From NCBI GenBank assembly GCA_951802195.1, contig OX637620.1, positions 1,054,001 to 1,118,000 of the forward strand: a DNA stretch of 64,000 bases, given 5' to 3'. The first letter of the stretch is position 1; every line of letters begins with the position of its first letter. The notes beneath the pieces were generated by a model. That model saw only the letters and a program-made list of their open reading frames with translations. It searched no databases and had not been told where the DNA came from. Shown here piece by piece: positions 1 to 10,179 of this stretch. Source of the DNA: Tausonia pullulans. Its lineage: Eukaryota; Basidiomycota; Tremellomycetes; Cystofilobasidiales; Mrakiaceae. The position numbers and the translations under genes are program-made.

Positions 1-910
1 CACCGCAAGCCTGACCCTTCCCTGCCTTCGACCGTTGCTCGGTCGCTTCTCAGCCTTCTTCTTGAGCCAACGCTCTCTCCCGAGGCCTACCCACGGGAGA
101 TCATCGGTCGTCTCATTCTCCGCTCGATGATCACCGACCGATCGCACGCCTCTTCCCACGGCGGGTTCGTCGCTACCTTACTCGCTAGGGGCGACTGGGA
201 CAATGTCATGGCCGCTCTCCGGACCAAGATTCCCGAGATCCCCGAGCCCGTTGTCGTTGCGATTCTCAAGCGGATCCTCGCGTTCCCAGAGAACGCCAAC
301 CGGGAGGGAGCCCCAACGGCTACCAGGGCTATCACCGAGGTCGTGAGGTACGGCGTCTACAGCGAGGACAGCGCGTGGAAGGACGCGCTCAAGAATCTTG
401 GAATTGAAGCGGTCATCAAGATTCTTGAGGTGATCGACGGATGGTTCGCCAAGTGGAACGAGGGCACGCAGGCCAAGCTCCCCGAGCCGGAAGAGGTGGG
501 TACCCGCACGCTCTCAATCTCTTCCCTTTCGTTCGAACGCGAAGCTGACCTTTTCCTACCTTCCGTAGACAATTCCCCTCTTGACCCTCATCTTCGACAC
601 CCACCTCCTCCCTCTTCTCACCCACCCCTCCGCCCCTCCCGTACTCGCCTCGCTGCACGCCCATCTCGCCCCCTACGTCCGGATGCAGCGCGAACTCGAG
701 TCGGCCAAGTCGGTCCTCGATGGCTGCCTTCGGATGGGTCGGGCGGCCGTTCGCGAGCAGGCCGCTGTCCAGGCAGCTGCTGCTTCTGCGGCCGCGGCCG
801 CGAACAGCGCCAACTCGAAGACGAAAAAGGCTGGCGGTGGGAAGCGCACCCCGGCGAGTACGAAGGCGGCCGATGCGAAGGTGTACAGGGTCGAGGAGTT
901 CGCTCTTTGA
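1..910 (+). CDS. NOL11/Utp8-like nucleolar protein, 3' part only
   Basis: The gene enters from the left edge. Coding exons are <1-495 and 569-910, joined at a phase-0 GT-AG intron, giving 278 visible C-terminal residues. The first exon reads as an alpha-helical repeat-like region. The second begins TIPLLTLIFDTHLLPLL, continues with a coiled segment (residues RELESAKSVLDGCLRMGR), then an Ala/Lys-rich linker, and ends YRVEEFAL. The order 'D-H-hydrophobic, helix, EL...L...R, Y-x-[IV]-E-x-[FL]' resembles the C-terminus of NOL11, the metazoan counterpart of the t-UTP/UtpA factor Utp8, which acts in pre-rRNA transcription and 18S processing in the nucleolus. This match is by eye from memory of the family, so the name is tentative; the exon structure is better supported. 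The downstream gene is convergent. Confidence 0.55.
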
Positions 911-1679
911 GGATACCAATGAGCCTTGTCTCTTTTTATTTCATGCGTCGGGGTAAACAGAGACTCGACTGCGAGGGAGTACAAAGGAACGTTGACATAA
1001 AGCAGCATGCACAATGTGGGACCTCCATCGTTGTAGTCAAAAGCTGCGGCTTCATCTCGCTGACCTCAAGAGAACGACGGGGCATTCTTTGTTGAATGCT
1101 GACCGACAACAAAAAGATGACATCAGCGTGTTAGAAGACGGCGGCAGAACTAAGGAAGAGGGATCTCATCATACCCCGAGTGCTTGGGCAAGACGAGCCA
1201 CATGAAGTATTGAGGTGGGCCGGAGGACAAGACCGTCATTTACTCAGGCTAGGGGTACGCGAACTTATCCGGCCACATCTTGAGCGACCTATAAGTTGAA
1301 TGAGGTCCGACGTGGCCAGGTTGCGTGTGACATTGTATGCCTAGTCGATAGGGCTTCACCAGGATGCACTGCTTCTTTCGAGGAAGAGCCGTCGAGAGAT
1401 GATGGGCTTTGAACGGACGAGGCCGGGAAACCACCGCTCGCCCAAGCGATTTCTGCAACGACAGGGGCTCGCTGGAAACGCGTAGGCGGTCGGCCCACAA
1501 GGTTTCAACGAGCCTTGTGTTCTTTTGCATCGATCAAAGGGAGACAAGGAGCAAGGCATGAGGAAAGTCCATAGGTAATAACAGAGCACCACGACGGTGC
1601 AGACTAACAGGAGTAAAGTGCAGAAGAGGATGGTAGAGAACAATGAGGCGATGAAAGAGGAGCTAGCTAGCGCGCACGA
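911..1679. other. Intergenic, convergent 3' ends
   Basis: About 770 bp between the ends of two convergent genes. It should hold both 3' UTRs. The short open frames here have no recognisable protein features. I see no RNA gene or repeat. Confidence 0.6.
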
Positions 1680-4600
1680 CTAAGACGAGAGAGCGTTGTT
1701 CGAGAGTTGGGAGAAGTAGAGGAAGAAGTCGACCTGACTAGCTCCGATGCCGTTGAGGTAGATGAAGTGGGATGAGACATAGGCCGACCAGAGGGCACGG
1801 AGGTACTGCTCCGGGAGTCGCTGAATGAGCGTCTCGAGGCCAACGTGGTCGACGAGCGTCTTGGGGATGGCCATGCGAAGGACAGCCTTGGTCGAGGCCT
1901 CGAGCTCGTAGAGGCCATGCGACTCCTCAAGCTCGACCTGGAGAGCGTTGAGCGTCGAAGAGAGCTCGTCCGAGAGAAGCGTGCGAGGGGAGGCACCCTT
2001 GCGGCGGATGTGCTCCTTCCAAATGCCCTCGAACTCGACTGCTCCATTCTCAGCGATCTTCTCTTGGATGTCCTTGACGTAGCTCTTGTCTGTGGAATGC
2101 GAGGGAGAGAGCATGAATGGCCAGTCAGCAGTCGAAGGAAGAAGAATTAGAGACAGAGACCACGCACAGAACTTGGAAGGCGTGCCTGACGGGTGAACCA
2201 TGAGCTCAAGGTACTCCTCGTCGGTGAGACCGAGACCGGCGAGGACCTCGAGCGAAGATGAGGTGACTCCACCCTTGTTGGCGGACGAATCCTTGAAGAC
2301 GATGACGCCCTTCTTCTCGAGGTGGAGACGGGCCTGCTGGGTGAAAAAGAGGTTGGCGCCCTCGACGACGGCTTTGAAATGGGGCTTGCCATCCGCGTCG
2401 AAAAGCTTGCCAACATTAGCGATGCTGATCGACTCGGGCTGAGTAGGAGGGGGACCAGTCTGCGTCAATCAAAGACCCCATTGAGCAGAGAAAGAGGACA
2501 AGGAGAGGTGACTAACGCGTCCACCGCAGGGGACAAAAATGTCCGACTTGAAACGAAGGTGGGCTTGATTGCGAAACTCGGTACCGTCGATGATCTTCTC
2601 TCCCGAAGGGAGAACGACGTCGACATCGTCGACAAGGACGACGTAGCCTTCGGCCGAGAGCTTGGACTTGTCGAAGTTCTCGATCGGGACACGCAACTTA
2701 GCGAGCCGGACAAGTTCCTCACGGTTGAGACCGGCGGGGTCGTGGATGACACCAGAGCCTGAAGAGAGGAGAGAAACGAGTCAGAAGAGAAGGCTCAAGA
2801 CAGAGCTTGAAAGAGTGAGTGGTGGCCACAACTCACCATCGATGATGGCGACCGTCTTGTCGCTCGAAAGGAGGATCTCGTTCGAGCCAAGGTCTCCGTC
2901 GGGGCCACCAGTCTGGAACTTGGTGACCTCGGATTCCTTCCAGCCGAGTTTCTCGTAAATGCCTGAGTGGGAGAGACTTGTCAGCGGGGGCTTTACAAAA
3001 GAAAAGGGCGAAGGGAAGCAAAAGAGACCCACCCTTGATGTACTGGCGGACGGAGAGCGAGGTCATGCCGTATGTGTCGTGCGGGATACCGCCGAGCTTG
3101 TTGGCCGACTTGCCCGTGGTAAACGACTTCCACCACGGCGCACCGCGACTCCGAGCGTGCTCGGCGGCCCAGTCCATCATGTCGGCCGTACCCTCGTCAG
3201 GACCGAAGAAGAGAATCTCCGTCTGGCCATAGAGGTCGACGATCGGCCCCTTGATACCCGGGGTCTGGCCAGGGAGGAGGAGGTCGGAGATGGCGTCGAC
3301 GTACGCCTCGAAGCACGCCCGCGGGTTGGCGCCGAGCGAGGGGAGGATGGTGCCTTTGGCGCCACCCTCGGGAATATCCTTGTTCTTGAGGGCCTGCGTG
3401 CTGGCGAGCGCATAGTTCTCGTCGAAGAGGTTGCGGGAGTTGATCGAGTACTGCTCCTTGCCGCGTGAGCGGACGATGCGGATACCACCACGGGCAACGT
3501 CACGGAAACGGACATCTGGAGAAAATGAGGATGAAAGGGAAGAGGGGGGTCAGCGTCGGCGGAGAGAAGGAGAGAGAGGGAAGCACCTACGGAAGCCGCG
3601 GAAGTCCGAGCCAACGACGAGGAAGAGACCGTAGGGCGTGCGTGGGTACTCGACCTTGGGGAGGAAATCTGCGTTAAACCGGAAAGAGAGTGCAATTTTG
3701 GTCGGCTGGTAGAAGTTGGTCTTGAGGACGTGCTTGTTGAAAATGAGGAAGGCCTCGAAGATCTGGAGGTCGTGTGGGTTGCCGGCCTCCTTGCGAATCT
3801 TGGCGTAGAGCTCCTCGTCCGTGAGGGGCTGGGCCGTCTTGAGCCGCTGATACGAGAGCGTCGGCATGAGCGAGACCGACTCGTCGGTCGCCGGGTAGTG
3901 CGTCATGGCGAAGTTGATATAAAGCTGGCGGATCTGGAGAACAACGCGCGGTCAGCCACTCATATACCAGGAGGGGGAGAGACAGGCTGGAACGTACGAG
4001 CTCGGGGTGAGCGAGGATGACGTCTCGGATCGACTCGCGCGTGAATGTCTCCTCACGGAAGCGGGTTTTGATCGAGTTGAGGCTGTGAGGGAGAGAGGGT
4101 GGGGTCAGCAGCTGCATCGTTGGAAGGCAGGTAGCCGGGCAAGAAGGACGTACACCTCAGCGTGTACGGCATTGTCCTCGTCGAGGACACCCTTAAGTGC
4201 AATGTACGAGGTACCGAGGCGGTTGCAGAAGTGCTGGGAAAAGATCCAGGCGGCGTAGGCGTAGGAAGCCTCTTGGACAGCGTGTCCGGTCTTCTGGCCA
4301 CCGAAAAAAGGGTTGTTGGGAAGGCAGTAGAGAAGAGAGGTCTCCTTAATGATCTGAGAGAGGGAGAAGCGCATAGTGGGTCAACGAATAGGAAGACGGA
4401 GAAGGTGAGGAGAGCTGGCGCACCTGGTGGATCGAGTTCTCAATCGGCGGCGACTTCAGGTCATCCGGGACATTCTTGAGGTAGATCGAGATAATAGAGA
4501 TGCCGTTGGAGAACTGCTCGACGTACTTGCGAGTCGAATAGAGGCCGTAGAAGTGGTAGAGGTCGGAGAGAGCCGAGAAGAAGTGGTTGGCGGAGCCGCC

Positions 4601-6246
4601 CATCTTGAAGCCAATGACGACGCGCATCTCGCGCGTACCCTCGACCTCGTAGACCTCGATAACGGGGGCCTTGCGGCGGTCAACCTCGTCAAGGACGCCC
4701 TGGTAGCTGTGAAAGAGAGAAGAACGAGATGGTAGTCAGTCGCAAGAGCACGCGGACAAGCAAACTAGCCAGCGAAGAAGACGCACATCTCCTTAGTGTT
4801 CTCCGAGGCCTTCTCGAGGAAGGCAGGGTCAGAGACATCGGCGATGGGGACGCGCTCGCCAGCGGGCCTGGGCTTGTACTCTGGAAGGTGGGAACGGCTG
4901 ATGAAATAGCAGCGGACCGACTGCTTGGTGCTGGCCGAGACGGATCCTTCCGAGCGGTAGGTCTCGAGGCGGAACGCCTTCTGCGGGGTGCAGTTGTCGA
5001 GATAGAGCTCGTCGATCCTGGGATGAGGGTAAGCGAGCTGTCAGTGCGACGTCTTCTCGCAGGGTGCTGACCAGCGCGGCGGGCGTACCGCTTTTCGACG
5101 GTAGCTCCAGGGCCCTCGAGGCTGGTCGTGCCGGCCTGGGAGGTGTGGATGAAGATGGCGCCTGAACGAGTGGGAGACGTACGTCAGTGCGACAGGCCGC
5201 GCGACCACCGGGACAAGAGAGAAGCGCGCCGGCCGACTGACCCTCCTTCTTGCCGTTCTCCTCAGGCTGAATCTTCTCGAGGTCGATCACAAGCTTGTCG
5301 GTCGAGTGCTTGGTGAACGCGAGGATCTTGGCACCGTAGCTGTGTGAGGTGGCGAAGGAGCGTGGGAAGGGGCGCTTCTAGTAAGCATGGCCCGCCGTAG
5401 ATAGCGTGCCAAACAGCCTGCCCGTTGACATCCTCGCAAGTGGGGATAGCGCCCAAAACTCACAGGGCCATGATGTGCTCAGCGATGAGCTCGGGAGCCT
5501 CTGAGGCGAAGTAGGTATCGTCGATGCCGAGGTGCCTGGAGGAGGGAGAAGGTGAGGAGAACGCATCAGCAACTGCAGCTGACCAGGCGCCACCGGCTTT
5601 CTCTGGTGTGGATGGGAGACGGAAGGGGAGGCTGGGTGGGCAGGCGAACGACTCACTGGTAGAACCAGTCCACCTCGCCCTTGACGAGGTCGACGGGGAT
5701 GAAGCCCTGCAGGCTGACGATCTTGGTGACCTGCTTCTGCTGCTCGCCCTTGCGGGGGAAGACGGCATCCTGGTAGCCGACCGAGTCGCGCCTAGAAGAG
5801 AACGAACGAGCAACACCGCCCCTACGTCAGCGAGAGTCTGAGGCAGCATGCGATCACCAGGGAGTCATGATCTCGCCGCGACCAATCTCACCTCAAGCGG
5901 TGAATGGAGGCCGACGAGCTTGCCCGGCTGGGAGGGGTGGTGGTGCCGTTGACACCGGTGATATGCGGAACGTGAAGGCGGGGAGGGGAGGAAGGGACCT
6001 GAGTGACGAAGGAGGGTCCAAGGTGTCATGGTCAGCCTCTCGGTCCTTGCCTGTCGCGCCAGTGTACGGCCTGCATCTGGAAAAGGGCTGCTACCCTCGA
6101 GACGGGGAGAGCTAGCTCATCTCGACTTCGGCTGGCTGGTGAGCGACGGCGACATCCTCCGGGTGGAGACACCATCGTCGACCAGCAACCACATGAGACA
6201 GCCACAAGCGACGGCCAAGTGCGATTAACAAAAGACTTACGGGCAT
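1680..6246 (-). CDS. GDH2: NAD-specific glutamate dehydrogenase (large fungal type)
   Basis: Oxidises glutamate to 2-oxoglutarate and ammonium with NAD+, the catabolic arm of glutamate metabolism. The model has 16 coding exons: 6241-6246, 5892-5998, 5657-5791, 5464-5535, 5242-5339, 5089-5161, 4787-5017, 4424-4706, 4154-4353, 3998-4082, 3591-3933, 3033-3515, 2837-2962, 2517-2758, 2168-2459, 1680-2089. All phases close, giving 1061 aa, the usual length of the fungal 115-kDa class. Family landmarks: GFHVRFRDVARGGIR, then NKDIPEGGAKG with the catalytic-type lysine, then GPDGDLGSNEIL and IIDGSGVIHDP of the NAD-binding part, and VEGANLFFTQQAR near the end. The first coding exon is only ATGCCC, followed by a 242-nt intron; I chose this start because the next exon is closed upstream by an in-frame stop. 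The 5' side holds a perfect 12-bp direct repeat. Very likely correct. Confidence 0.95.
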
Positions 6247-6570
6247 GGTGGACGAGGGGAAGAGGGAGAACGGGAGATCGACAAAGGGAGGGAGACGGGA
6301 ATTTTGTTTGGGGTGGGGTTGTGGTTAAGGATGAGACGGAGGAGCTTTCTTTGGGAAAGAAAGAATCCAAGAGTCAGCAAGAGAGAGGTGGTGATCTCGC
6401 GCCGCCGCTCGGAGCCTGACCGACGATGACCTGGCGTGCTCCCGGTCAGGAGGCTGCTTGCCGCTGGCCCCTGCTTCGTCCTCTGCTTTTCTCTGGGGCC
6501 CAGCAGTCGTTGGCGTCGGCTCCGTCCCTCGAATTTCACAGACAAGGGCGTCAGGCGGCCGGCGTCAAGG

Positions 6571-6603
6571 GTTATATCGAACTCTCGCCATGTTATATCG
6601 AAC
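6571..6603. promoter_or_regulatory. Perfect 12-bp direct repeat, 21-bp period
   Basis: GTTATATCGAAC occurs at 6571-6582 and again, identical, at 6592-6603. The start-to-start spacing is 21 bp, two turns of B-DNA, so both copies would face the same side of the helix. They lie about 325-357 bp upstream of the GDH2 start codon. That placement suggests a tandem protein-binding site controlling GDH2, but no factor can be named from sequence. Confidence 0.5.
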
Positions 6604-7309
6604 GGGTTCGTCGACAACCGCCAGCGCCCGACCGAGCAAAGCCTAAGCATATCATGGCGCATAAGGACTCAAGAAACAGCTAGGAAGGAAAAGGAGAGGA
6701 AAAGGGAAAAGAGAGAAGAGGAGGAGGAGGTGTTTCTACATTTGCCTCGCCGCAGAGCTCCGGCGGTCGTCCCTCGTGGCATCCAATCGCGCGCAAACAG
6801 AAGCGCCGCCCGCGCGGGTCCTGGCCCAGAAGGGCGAGGCCTCGCTCGCCCTGCTTCTTTTCTCTCTCAGCCAGCGAACCGCGCGGCAAGAGTACTCGTG
6901 TGTGTTTGCGCGGGCAAAGCGGCGAGCGCCGACTCCTGCCTGGGTGCGTGCTTTCCCTTTTTCATCTCTGCCGCCGATGACCCCCATCCCAGAGGGTCAT
7001 AACATCATCTGACGAGCCCCCTTCGTCACGCGCCGATCAGGCAGGGTCATGCCCTGCTTGCTCTTTCTCGTGATCAAATGGGCTATAGTCGTTCGAAAAA
7101 AATCAGTAAAAAAGGTAATCACAGCCGGAAGACGGTCGGGGGTATGTGGACGAGCTCTCCCCCTGCCTCTCCAACACCGGTCGTTTTTCAGACAGAAATG
7201 AGAAGAGAGAGCGAGTTCATCAAGCTTCCTCTTCGATCGGATATCCCTAGCCTTCCGCGGCGTCTGGCCCATCTTTCTTTGCGACGCATGCAACTCCCTC
7301 TTTGGCCAT

Positions 7310-7340
7310 CGCGCGCGCGTACGAACCGCGCGCGCGCACG
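7310..7340. repeat. Two alternating purine-pyrimidine CG tracts
   Basis: CGCGCGCGCGTACG at 7310-7323 and CGCGCGCGCGCACG at 7327-7340, separated by AAC. Such tracts are prone to Z-DNA. No gene overlaps them. A function is not indicated. Confidence 0.6.
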
Positions 7341-8172
7341 CTCGCTCGTTCGCAATGGCGCGGTGGGTGCTCATGCCGACCGGCAAACACGCGAGTTCTC
7401 GTAGTGCATGGTCTGGCAACTCGTTTTGGAGCGTGACCGAGCTTGCTAGTGAATGTTCGTTTGCACAAGACCCTCACTCGCAGAAAAGAACACAGGAGAC
7501 GGACGCGGCTCTCATACACGTGGTGCACGACGCACGAGTGACCTTGTTTGACTCGTATGCCACCCTCCCGACCGGACTCAACGACTTTCAGGAAAAAGCA
7601 AGCCAACCTCTGACGGCGACGAGGGTGGAGGCACCTGCGCGCGCTAATCAGGATCATCGCCACAATATTCTAGGCTATGCGCGCGCTGCGTCGCCTCCCT
7701 CTCCCCCAATCCCAGACGCTAACGTCTCCGCTGGGCGCTCTAGCTCGCCGTACATATCTGCCCTTCTTTGGCCTATCAGCTTCCATGCAAGCGCTGGCCA
7801 GATGAATGATCGGTGACCTGTTATCGTTATCTCCTTCCGCGGGTACATTCACCCGCCGACCGACAACCGCTTGCGCGATTAGCGTGGCGTGGCAACTTTT
7901 TTTTATCGGAACGCCTTCAGACGCTAGGCAGTGACCATTTTCAGAGAGGAGGCGGCCAGGAAATTGTCGATGGATTGATAGTCTAGATAGCAAACGCGCG
8001 CCTTTATCTGGGATGCAGCGTAGTGCCATCGGGGCGAACTTCGTAGCGCTGAATACTGCAGGCCTCGGACGGCTGTAGTACATACGTACCATGGCCCACG
8101 CCGCCACGAGCCAGGGCAGCGAAAACGGTGACGCACGCTCTACAACAGCAGATAAAAACAACAAAATATGAT

Positions 8173-8181
8173 AAAATAAAA
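8173..8181 (-). terminator. Pol III-type T runs after the permuted tRNA
   Basis: On the minus strand, T4 at 8181-8178 and T4 at 8176-8173 separated by one A, starting 13 nt after the last tRNA base. Runs of four or more T in the non-template strand are the usual Pol III termination signal in fungi. Confidence 0.6.
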
Positions 8182-8194
8182 TCACTCGGAATTG

Positions 8195-8271
8195 TATGAG
8201 CCCGACACGCTACCATTGCGCCAGCCCGCAGTTAGTTGCGGGCTCCGGTTTCGATCCGGAAACCTTCGGGT
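8195..8271 (-). tRNA. Circularly permuted initiator tRNA-Met (CAT)
   Basis: Read 5'->3' on the minus strand the gene runs 3' half, linker, 5' half. The 3' half is A38 (8271), anticodon-stem 3' strand CCCGA (8270-8266), variable loop AGGTT (8265-8261), T stem TCCGG (8260-8256), T loop ATCGAAA (8255-8249), CCGGA (8248-8244), acceptor 3' strand GCCCGCA (8243-8237) and discriminator A (8236). The linker CTAAC (8235-8231) follows. The 5' half is acceptor TGCGGGC (8230-8224), TG, D arm GCGC-AATGGTA-GCGT (8221-8207), G26, anticodon stem TCGGG (8205-8201), C32 T33, anticodon CAT (8198-8196) and A37 (8195). Pairing is 7/7 acceptor, 5/5 anticodon, 5/5 T stem, 4/4 D stem with one G-U. The break is exactly at 37/38, the standard tRNA-intron position. 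Initiator marks: three G-C pairs at 29-31/39-41, A54 and A60 in the T loop, and a weak 1-72 pair. No 5' half precedes the 3' half, and no T arm follows the 5' half. Confidence 0.9.
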
Positions 8272-9010
8272 GTCGTGAAAGACAAAGTAATCTCTTGAAA
8301 ATATTGTGTCAGAGATGGGTTATATGACCCCTGAAGAAATGTAGTACAGATATTTTTGACATGCAGATGTTCATATCCTGCCAGAGTCCACCCGTTTGTG
8401 TGGGTGCCGTGCCTGAATAGCAAAAGGAGGTTTAGTCGGCCGGACTCGCGGCGCAAAAGGGATGGCCCGGCTAGGGCTCTCGATCTCGAGGTGCAGGGGC
8501 AAACATAGTCCAGTCAAAGAAATGGGGGCGAGCTGGTGATGGAGATGCGTGTACGAGTAATGGTCTGGCAGCATACGGACGCGACAGACTGGCATTGCCG
8601 ATGTCTGGGCCGATTATGCAAAAGTGCAGAGGCCAAAAATCACTCTGCCGTTTGCGGGCAAACTCGCATACCCTGACGTCCCCATACGACGGTGTTCAAA
8701 TTGAAGCGCGTCTGTAGACCGCAGGCGAATATGCGCTTTATTAGCGTCGCAGCGTCGCTCGATGCTGGTCACCTCCCGCTGCCCCTGAGAGAGATAATCA
8801 TACGGCTGTCTGCTTCAGGTATAGCTCCACACGATTTTGTCGCCTGGGCCGTCGGCTCAAGGCTCAAGAATGTTCGAACACAAAGTGTTGTGCTGAGACC
8901 CCGCCGTGTCCTCTCTTTGCTTATTGCTCACTATCAGCAAGGACCAGAAAGCTGAATTGGCCTGTCTCTAACGCTACATGTGAAGAGTACAAATAATGCT
9001 GGATAAAACT
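8272..9010. other. Leader region of the permuted tRNA, and spacer
   Basis: Minus-strand upstream side of the tRNA. A TATA-like CATATA lies at 8326-8321, about 50 nt upstream of the 3' half, inside a GGGT...ACCC inverted repeat. The rest up to the next gene's stop shows no supported gene. Confidence 0.4.
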
Positions 9011-10179
9011 CTACGCGATCGCTGAACTGTTAGCCGCGGGCGACGCCTGGTTGAGTACGGCAGCCTCCTTGTCCTTCCTCTCCTGCTGAGCGGCAATGTA
9101 CTGCCAGGACATGACCTTCTCCTCCTAGATAAATGAGACAACAACATCGTCAGTGAACTCCCAGACAGGAATGAGGGGATGAGAGACAGAAGACGAACCT
9201 TCGCCTTCTCCCTAGGAGATGGCCGGTAAGTGGCAAGGAGACCGGCACCTCCCATGAGCGCGAGAGCAGCGACCTGGGCGATCATACGGGCATACTGCAA
9301 GGAGGAAAGAGAGTTCAGTGGAAACCTCATGATGTTAGACGAGGTGGACAACTCACAATGATCTTGTTCATTGGGCTCAGCGTCTTGGACTTCCAGACAT
9401 AGCCGAGGGTTCCTCCGACAGTTGCGAGCCAGGTGCCACCGATGATGCTCCACTGGTTGGCACTGGAGTGAGACGACGGATGCGTCAGTGTCGGCAGGTG
9501 ATATATCTGAGGTCGAGGTGGCTACTCACAAGGCCCACTCCTCGATCTTGGACGCCTTGGAGAGCGAGTTCCATCGCTCCCTCTCAAGCTGCTCCTTGAG
9601 GTCGAGCTGGTCCTTACCCGTCCCGCGCCACATGCTTTTCTCGTACGCGCGGCCAGCGGTCTCGGCAGCGATGATGTACGATGGGACAACCTAGAAAGCG
9701 GGCTATTAGGCCCAATCTGTGCAGACGATACAAAATTGAGAGTAGAGTGCTTACGACACCGACGACACTGGAAAAGGTGACGACTTGCACGTCAGCATTT
9801 CTGCGTGACCTCCCTCAGCGCACATTACAAAGGCAAAGAGCACTCACCCAAAAGCCTTGAGAGGGACGGGAAGCGTCCGGTACCAGTTCGAATGCTTGTA
9901 GAGCGTTCGGAAGAGAGGGACAGAGACGACGGAGCCGAAGGCGAGACCCTTAAGGCCACCGACGACTGAAGCCTGCTCGTGGGCGTCGGCCTCCTCCTTG
10001 GTCAGAATCTGATGGAGGGAGATAAAGCGAAGGAATCAGGACAGCGTCTATGGAAGAAAAGGAAAGCGGGGTGACGGCGAGAGTCGAGAAGGACGACGCC
10101 AAGACGGGGAGGCCCGGAAAAGCTCGTCGTCCTCGCCTTTCACGCACGACAGGCAGTTGCAGGCAGGCCCCACCTTCAT
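9011..10179 (-). CDS. RCF2: Respiratory supercomplex factor 2-like (HIG1 family) protein
   Basis: Mitochondrial inner-membrane protein of the Rcf2/HIG1 family, which in yeast associates with cytochrome c oxidase and bc1-oxidase supercomplexes. Coding exons are 10174-10179, 9848-10008, 9754-9766, 9530-9690, 9357-9462, 9199-9294, 9011-9124; phases close to 218 aa, close to yeast Rcf2. The N-terminus MKILTKEEADAHEQ matches the conserved Rcf2 start. A first hydrophobic pair follows (GLKGLAFGSVVSVPLF and a second stretch ending VVPSYIIAAE), then a charged linker. The C-terminal HIG1-like hairpin has two TM segments around NQWSIIGGTWLATVGGTLGY and MIAQVAALALMGGAGLLA. Exon 1 codes for only Met-Lys, and exon 3 is a 13-nt microexon. 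Start chosen because ATG AAG splices in phase onto ILTKEEAD. Confidence 0.88.

Larger units (their letters stand above)
6247..8172. other. Long intergenic region upstream of GDH2
   Basis: First 1.9 kb of a 2.76-kb gap between two minus-strand genes. It should contain the GDH2 promoter. Apart from the 12-bp direct repeat and two alternating CG tracts listed separately, I see no protein-coding exon chain, tRNA or transposon. Open frames here are low-complexity shadows of purine-rich DNA. Confidence 0.6.

Noticed and set aside
8160-8230. Ordinary colinear tRNA-Met starting at 8230 with the 3' half downstream
   Set aside because: After CTCATA the sequence can form only a loose TCGG/CCGA hairpin and then runs into T-rich DNA; there is no T arm or 3' acceptor strand downstream. 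The only matching 3' half is upstream.
8236-8400. Tail of an ordinary upstream tRNA plus the head of a second tRNA (tandem copies)
   Set aside because: No 5' half (acceptor, D arm, A box) exists upstream of 8271, and no 3' half exists downstream of 8195, so two broken copies would have to be complementary by chance over 17 pairs.
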